A DNA stretch of 64,000 nt. Source: Deltaproteobacteria bacterium. GTDB taxonomy: Bacteria; UBA10199; DSSB01. Positions within the stretch are counted from its first letter, which is position 1. Each line of letters starts with the position of its first letter. The stretch covers positions 92,244 through 156,243 of the forward strand of contig JACKPJ010000004.1 of the NCBI GenBank assembly GCA_024233625.1, in the 5' to 3' direction. Below the pieces are notes generated by a model. That model was not told where the DNA came from, searched no databases, and worked only from the letters and a program-made list of their open reading frames with translations. The position numbers were made by a program, and so were the translations under genes. Shown one piece after another: positions 60,169 through 64,000 of the stretch.

Positions 60169-61566
60169 ATGAGCTTAACTGAAGCCCCTCTTCACTATAT
60201 CAAGAACAACTTTTCAAAGTTTTGTTCTGATCTTATGGAACATGCCAAAATTCCTAGTATTGCATTTCCTGGTTTTCCTCAAGGGCCATTAGAGATTTCT
60301 GCACAATGGGTAAAAGCTCATATGCAAAAAATTGGTCTTGAAAATGTAGAAATTTTGAGAGTGGGAGATGCACCACCTTATGTCTATGGTGAGTGGCTCC
60401 ATTCTCCTGATGCACCAACAGTGCTTTTATATGCTCATCACGATGTGCAACCTCCTGGTAGAGATTCTGAGTGGCTTTCACCACCTTTTTCTCCTGAATT
60501 ACGAGATGGACGTTTATATGGTCGAGGTGTTGTCGATGACAAAGCAGGTGGAATCATGCATTTTGCGGCTATCGAAGCTTATCTAAAAACTCTGGGTAAA
60601 TTGCCACTTAATATAAAGTTTATTGTTGAAGGAGAAGAAGAGACAGGAAGCGCACATCTCAGTGAGTTTCTTGATAAGTATTCGGAGTATCTTCGTTGTG
60701 ATGTCATGGTGTTGACAGATACTGCAAATTTGCAGATTGGTTTACCGTCGATTACTTATCGTTTAAGAGGAATTATTGATGCTATCTTAGAAGTTAGAAC
60801 TCTCGACCATCCTGTTCATAGTGGAATGTGGGGTGGTCCTGTCCCCGATGCTTTGATGGCACTAAATCAAATTTTGTATAGTTTACATGATGAGAATGGT
60901 TATTTGGCAATTCCTGAAATTATTTCTAATGTGCCTCAAATCAGTGATAAAGAGAGAGGACAGTTAAAAAAACTACCTTTTGATTCCGAAGTTTTTCGTC
61001 AAGAGTTAGGCGCTGTGTCTAACATCCAATGGATTGGCAAAAAAGATTCTTCAATATATGAGCGTCTATGGTGTCAACCAAGTTTGACCGTCATTGGAGT
61101 AGATGCTCCTTCAATTCAAGGAGCCAGTAATCAATTAGTGGATTGTGTTCGCGCAAAGATATCTCTGCGTATTGTTTCGGGTATGGACCCCAGTTTTTGT
61201 TTAGAAAAATTATGTCAGTTTTTAGAAAGGCAAACTCCTTTTAACTGTGATGTCAAGGTCACTCCTGGGGCTTGTGGAAGTCCATGGAAGGTTCTTCCGG
61301 ATGGTCCTGCATTTGAAGCTGCAAAAAAAGCTTTGACGAAAGGCTATGATAAAGAACCTGTTTATATTGGTTGCGGAGGCTCTATTCCCTTTGTTGAACC
61401 TTTAGTCAATAAATTCGAAAAGGTGCCGGCTCTATTGATCGGTTTAGAAGATCCCTATTGTAATGCTCATGGAGAAAATGAAAGTTTACATTTGGGAGAT
61501 TGGAAAAAAGGCATGATCTCTGCTGTCCACCTTTACCACGAACTAAGTCAAATTTCGATTGCGTAA
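60169..61566 (+). CDS. M20-family metallopeptidase (dipeptidase)
   Basis: A 465-residue M20 dipeptidase or acetylornithine-deacetylase-like enzyme. YAHHDVQPPG holds the first zinc His and Asp, RGVVDDKAGG the bridging Asp, and EGEEETGS the catalytic Glu pair. A lid/dimerisation domain begins near VHSGMWGGPVP, and the end has NAHGENESLHLGDW with the last ligand. The substrate is probably a short peptide. Confidence 0.93.
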   Translation: MSLTEAPLHYIKNNFSKFCSDLMEHAKIPSIAFPGFPQGPLEISAQWVKAHMQKIGLENVEILRVGDAPPYVYGEWLHSPDAPTVLLYAHHDVQPPGRDSEWLSPPFSPELRDGRLYGRGVVDDKAGGIMHFAAIEAYLKTLGKLPLNIKFIVEGEEETGSAHLSEFLDKYSEYLRCDVMVLTDTANLQIGLPSITYRLRGIIDAILEVRTLDHPVHSGMWGGPVPDALMALNQILYSLHDENGYLAIPEIISNVPQISDKERGQLKKLPFDSEVFRQELGAVSNIQWIGKKDSSIYERLWCQPSLTVIGVDAPSIQGASNQLVDCVRAKISLRIVSGMDPSFCLEKLCQFLERQTPFNCDVKVTPGACGSPWKVLPDGPAFEAAKKALTKGYDKEPVYIGCGGSIPFVEPLVNKFEKVPALLIGLEDPYCNAHGENESLHLGDWKKGMISAVHLYHELSQISIA

Positions 61567-61654
61567 AATTTTTTTTAATAGTGACGTCAATTGATCTTGG
61601 CATTGATCTTAAGTTACTAATGCATTTATGCTTTTCTAGCCGTATGACACTTAT

Positions 61655-63070
61655 TTATAGGATGTTAAATTGAAAGCGAAAACCACCAACCTGAATTTCG
61701 TCACCGTCTTGGAGTAATGCCTCTTCTACTTTTTGGTCGTTGACTAAAATGCCATTTGAGCTTTTTAAATCAACAATGACATAACCTTCATCTGTCTTAG
61801 TAATATTAGCATGTTGACGGCTAATGCGTGATTCCTTTAAGACAACATCGTTACTAGGAGAACGTCCCATAGTTGTGCTTTCACCTAAAATAAATTCGTG
61901 ATCATCGAGAGTTCCTTCGATTAGGAGAAGAGAAGCCTCACTTGCTTCTTGGCCTGTCGGAGAGCTTGCGGCCAAATCTCCTGTTGGTTCTTCGATGTGT
62001 ATTTCAATTTCATTTTCCTCTTCTTCGAAAGGAATATCCTTTAAAATATTTGAGATGGATTCATCAGCTTCAAGTTCCTCATTTTGGGGTTCTGCAGTTT
62101 GAGGAGTTGTTTGTATTTTTTCTTCCTCACCGAAATAATCACCGCCAATTTCTAATAAATCATCATATTCCTGACTAATTTCTTCAGGTTGAACAGGTTG
62201 AAAAGTACTTTCTTCCTCAGTAAAGCTTTCTAAAATTTCACTTTCGGAAATTCCCATGGGTGGAGTTTCTTCCATCTTAGCATTGACTTGGGCTGGAGTT
62301 TCATCGGTTTGAGGAGCTTGCTCCTTATCAAGGTTTAATAACTCTTCTTGTGAAGCTATTTCTTCTTCAATACTTTCAATTTCTTCTTCTTTGAAGCTCT
62401 GTTCTTTAGGAGCATAGGGACGACCTAAAATATCTTCATATTTTTGGATGGAGCTTTGAATGGTTTCCAAGATTGTTGAGTATTTTTTTATTTCTTTGTT
62501 TTGAACTTTTTGTTCATTTTTAAAGTCTTCGTCAGAGAATTCTTCCAAAAGATGACGAAATTTGGCTTCCTCTAAGATACTTTCATGATGAGTAAGTATT
62601 GCTTTTTGTTCATCTTTGAGTTCGTAGAGTTTTTCTAATTCTTCTTCTAATTTCTGACACTTTTCTTCAAAAGATTCACGTACTTTATCAAGTTGTGCTT
62701 CATAGTCTCCCTTGACTTTTTTGAAGACATCTTCGGAGACATTCTCTTTGTGCTCGTACATTTTTTCGAGTCGGTTTTCTAAGAGCTCCATTTCGCTTTT
62801 AATGGTACTCGATTCTTTGACTAAAGTTTTGTTTAATTGATAGGGGTTTAAATCAATCTCTAAATTGGATTCTTCATCTGATAAAGATGCGCTTTTTGTT
62901 TTTTTAGAAGTTTTTGATTTCTTCTTAGATTTTTCTGAGGAGTTGTTTTCGTCTTTTTCGCCGTTGCTTTCATCTCTATTTTCTGTTTCGTTTTCTAATT
63001 CTAAATCTTCTTTGTTAGATTCTGATTTAATATTGTTTTCTTGTTCTTCCGATTTGCTAGAAATTGCCAT
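61655..63070 (-). CDS. FHA-domain protein with long acidic coiled-coil region
   Basis: A 471-residue cytoplasmic protein. Residues 1-60 are acidic and Lys-rich. A long coiled coil spans about 75-225 (MELLENRLEKMYEHKENV; EKCQKLEEELEKLYELKDE), then an acidic disordered stretch. The C-terminal FHA domain from about 383 has MGRSPSNDVVL, SRISRQHANI and LKSSNGILVND, the residues that read phosphothreonine. It likely binds a Ser/Thr-kinase target; the divergent neighbour carries candidate threonine motifs. Confidence 0.92.
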   Translation of the reverse strand: MAISSKSEEQENNIKSESNKEDLELENETENRDESNGEKDENNSSEKSKKKSKTSKKTKSASLSDEESNLEIDLNPYQLNKTLVKESSTIKSEMELLENRLEKMYEHKENVSEDVFKKVKGDYEAQLDKVRESFEEKCQKLEEELEKLYELKDEQKAILTHHESILEEAKFRHLLEEFSDEDFKNEQKVQNKEIKKYSTILETIQSSIQKYEDILGRPYAPKEQSFKEEEIESIEEEIASQEELLNLDKEQAPQTDETPAQVNAKMEETPPMGISESEILESFTEEESTFQPVQPEEISQEYDDLLEIGGDYFGEEEKIQTTPQTAEPQNEELEADESISNILKDIPFEEEENEIEIHIEEPTGDLAASSPTGQEASEASLLLIEGTLDDHEFILGESTTMGRSPSNDVVLKESRISRQHANITKTDEGYVIVDLKSSNGILVNDQKVEEALLQDGDEIQVGGFRFQFNIL

Positions 63071-63424
63071 CTCTTTTGAGCCTCCTTAAGCCTAATAATG
63101 TAAAGAAGAAGTGTGAATTAATCTTTGTTTATTCTAGAAAAGCTAATTGAAAAGGTCAAACTAATATAATGGAGATTCAAATTTTGAATAATTTTTTAAC
63201 TTTTAAAGTTATTAGGTTTATTTAACTCTTTTTTATAAGCATATGATTTTTATTTAATATTTATAGTTTTATAATCCCATTTATGAACTTGCATATTAAT
63301 GCTAACATTATAAAAATGAAACTAAGTTCATTCAAACTTGTTTAACTAAAAATTAAGCATTTACATTATTCTTAAAATAGTCAAACATGACAGGGCCTTA
63401 ACTCGAATGGGAGATGAATTTGTT
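63071..63424. other. AT-rich divergent intergenic region
   Basis: This 354-bp gap separates the FHA gene from the partial gene at the right edge, which point away from each other, so it should carry promoters in both directions. It is very AT-rich. GGAG-type sites precede both genes. No ORF, hairpin or RNA gene of note was seen. Confidence 0.5.
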
Positions 63425-64000
63425 ATGACTCAGAATAAAAGAAAAACTCCTCGTCCAGTTCCTCGAAAGCCAATTACAGAAGATCTCGAAAGAACAATCA
63501 TTGATTTTGATATAAGTGATTTTGAGGACTCTCAAGAAGAGAATGATCAATTAGATATACCTCCTTTGGGGCAAAAAACTTCAGATGTTATTCAAAATAA
63601 AACAGAGGATAGAAAAGGTGCAAAAAAGTCTGAACCGGTCATATCTGATATATTAAATCAAAAAAAGAAAGTATCAAAGAGTCTTCCTGAAGAAGATTTT
63701 GATAAGACTGCTATTGATATTGATGTAAGCCAGCTTGAACCATTGAATGAGCTTAAGGAAATTACAGGTAAGGTTCGTATTCCTATTGATGAAACTGCTA
63801 TCGTTAATGTGACTCCTTCTGAAGATTCGGGTTTTTTTGATGATGATTTTTTTAATGAAGAAATTACAGGAACACACCATGTTAACATGGATGCAGTAGC
63901 TCCGGATGATGCTTCAGAGCCTGCTCCTCAGCAAGATGAGACGGCTTATTTAGAGATGAGTCAAGACGATTCCTATGAAGATCCAAATTTAGAAGTCTCA
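63425..64000 (+). CDS. N-terminal part of an acidic protein with repeated Thr motifs (cut by window edge)
   Basis: The frame is open from an ATG at 63425 (GGGAG upstream; an ATG at 63407 is also in frame) through the last base, giving at least 192 residues. After a basic, Pro-rich start (KRKTPRPVPRKP) the protein is acidic and looks disordered. Four similar motifs recur: ERTIID (Thr24), DKTAID (Thr95), DETAIV (Thr124) and DETAYL (Thr173). The first two are T-x-x-D, the class favoured by some FHA domains once phosphorylated. The C-terminal part is outside the window, so its main function cannot be told. Confidence 0.75.
   Translation, partial: MTQNKRKTPRPVPRKPITEDLERTIIDFDISDFEDSQEENDQLDIPPLGQKTSDVIQNKTEDRKGAKKSEPVISDILNQKKKVSKSLPEEDFDKTAIDIDVSQLEPLNELKEITGKVRIPIDETAIVNVTPSEDSGFFDDDFFNEEITGTHHVNMDAVAPDDASEPAPQQDETAYLEMSQDDSYEDPNLEVS

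Noticed and set aside
1..64000. CRISPR arrays, tRNA or rRNA genes
   Set aside because: No regularly spaced repeats and no cloverleaf or rRNA-like sequence were noticed in the intergenic regions. The 7371-7529 structure is too long and lacks tRNA consensus.

Overview
The window looks like one contiguous piece of chromosome from a moderately AT-rich, Gram-negative, heterotrophic bacterium. It carries several lipoproteins with lipoboxes, a periplasmic TRAP binding protein with a TatT-type partner, Spy/CpxP-like and FHA proteins, and a bacterial ceramide pathway. The gene mix suggests a deltaproteobacterial or Bdellovibrionota-like lineage, but no rRNA or other definitive marker is present, so I do not name a taxon. 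No phage, insertion sequence, CRISPR array or tRNA was found.

Layout. (1) 1-3.6 kb is a toxin-antitoxin (TA) island: a RelE/HigB-HigA pair, a small KGG-like protein with a nucleotidyltransferase, and a HicAB pair. Each has a recognisable promoter with a palindrome in or beside it, and the first is bracketed by a 40-bp imperfect direct repeat. A MeaB GTPase chaperone gene sits inside the island. (2) 3.6-10 kb: an orphan E1-beta subunit, a type II thioesterase and a methyltransferase, then a minus-strand serine palmitoyltransferase / GNAT-type ceramide synthase / ceramide-reductase-like trio. This is interpreted as a sphingolipid pathway; the last gene is separated by a large structured palindrome. 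(3) 10.2-27 kb: seven large, soluble, helical proteins that look like one unrecognised paralogous family. They share an N-terminal helical module, often a central module, and basic tails, several with an SG-[I/L/F]-x-[S/A]-E motif. One Cys-repeat protein with a hydrophobic C-terminus is embedded among them. This is the best candidate for an undescribed system.

(4) 27-34 kb: thiolase, 3-hydroxybutyryl-CoA dehydrogenase, crotonase, acyl-CoA dehydrogenase and a B12-dependent acyl-CoA mutase. The mutase carries the Phe/Gln pair of isobutyryl-CoA mutase, not the Tyr/Arg pair of methylmalonyl-CoA mutase. Together the genes would link acetyl-CoA, butyryl-CoA and isobutyryl-CoA; the distant MeaB would serve the mutase and the E1-beta could feed in isobutyryl-CoA from valine. 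(5) 34-46 kb: housekeeping and exported genes (TypA, UvrB, a matrixin-like protease, MazG, GNAT, SDR, ferritin-like, Maf, a PolB-type exonuclease).

(6) 46-64 kb: a divergent ECF-like sigma factor, a TatP/TatT TRAP pair, GlyRS, PPDK, two beta-propeller lipoproteins, a RimK-type ligase cluster, a Spy/sigma/anti-sigma envelope-stress module, an M20 peptidase, and a divergent FHA / Thr-motif protein pair at the right edge. A two-copy palindromic repeat family (33.7 and 47.0 kb) and several other hairpins lie between genes.
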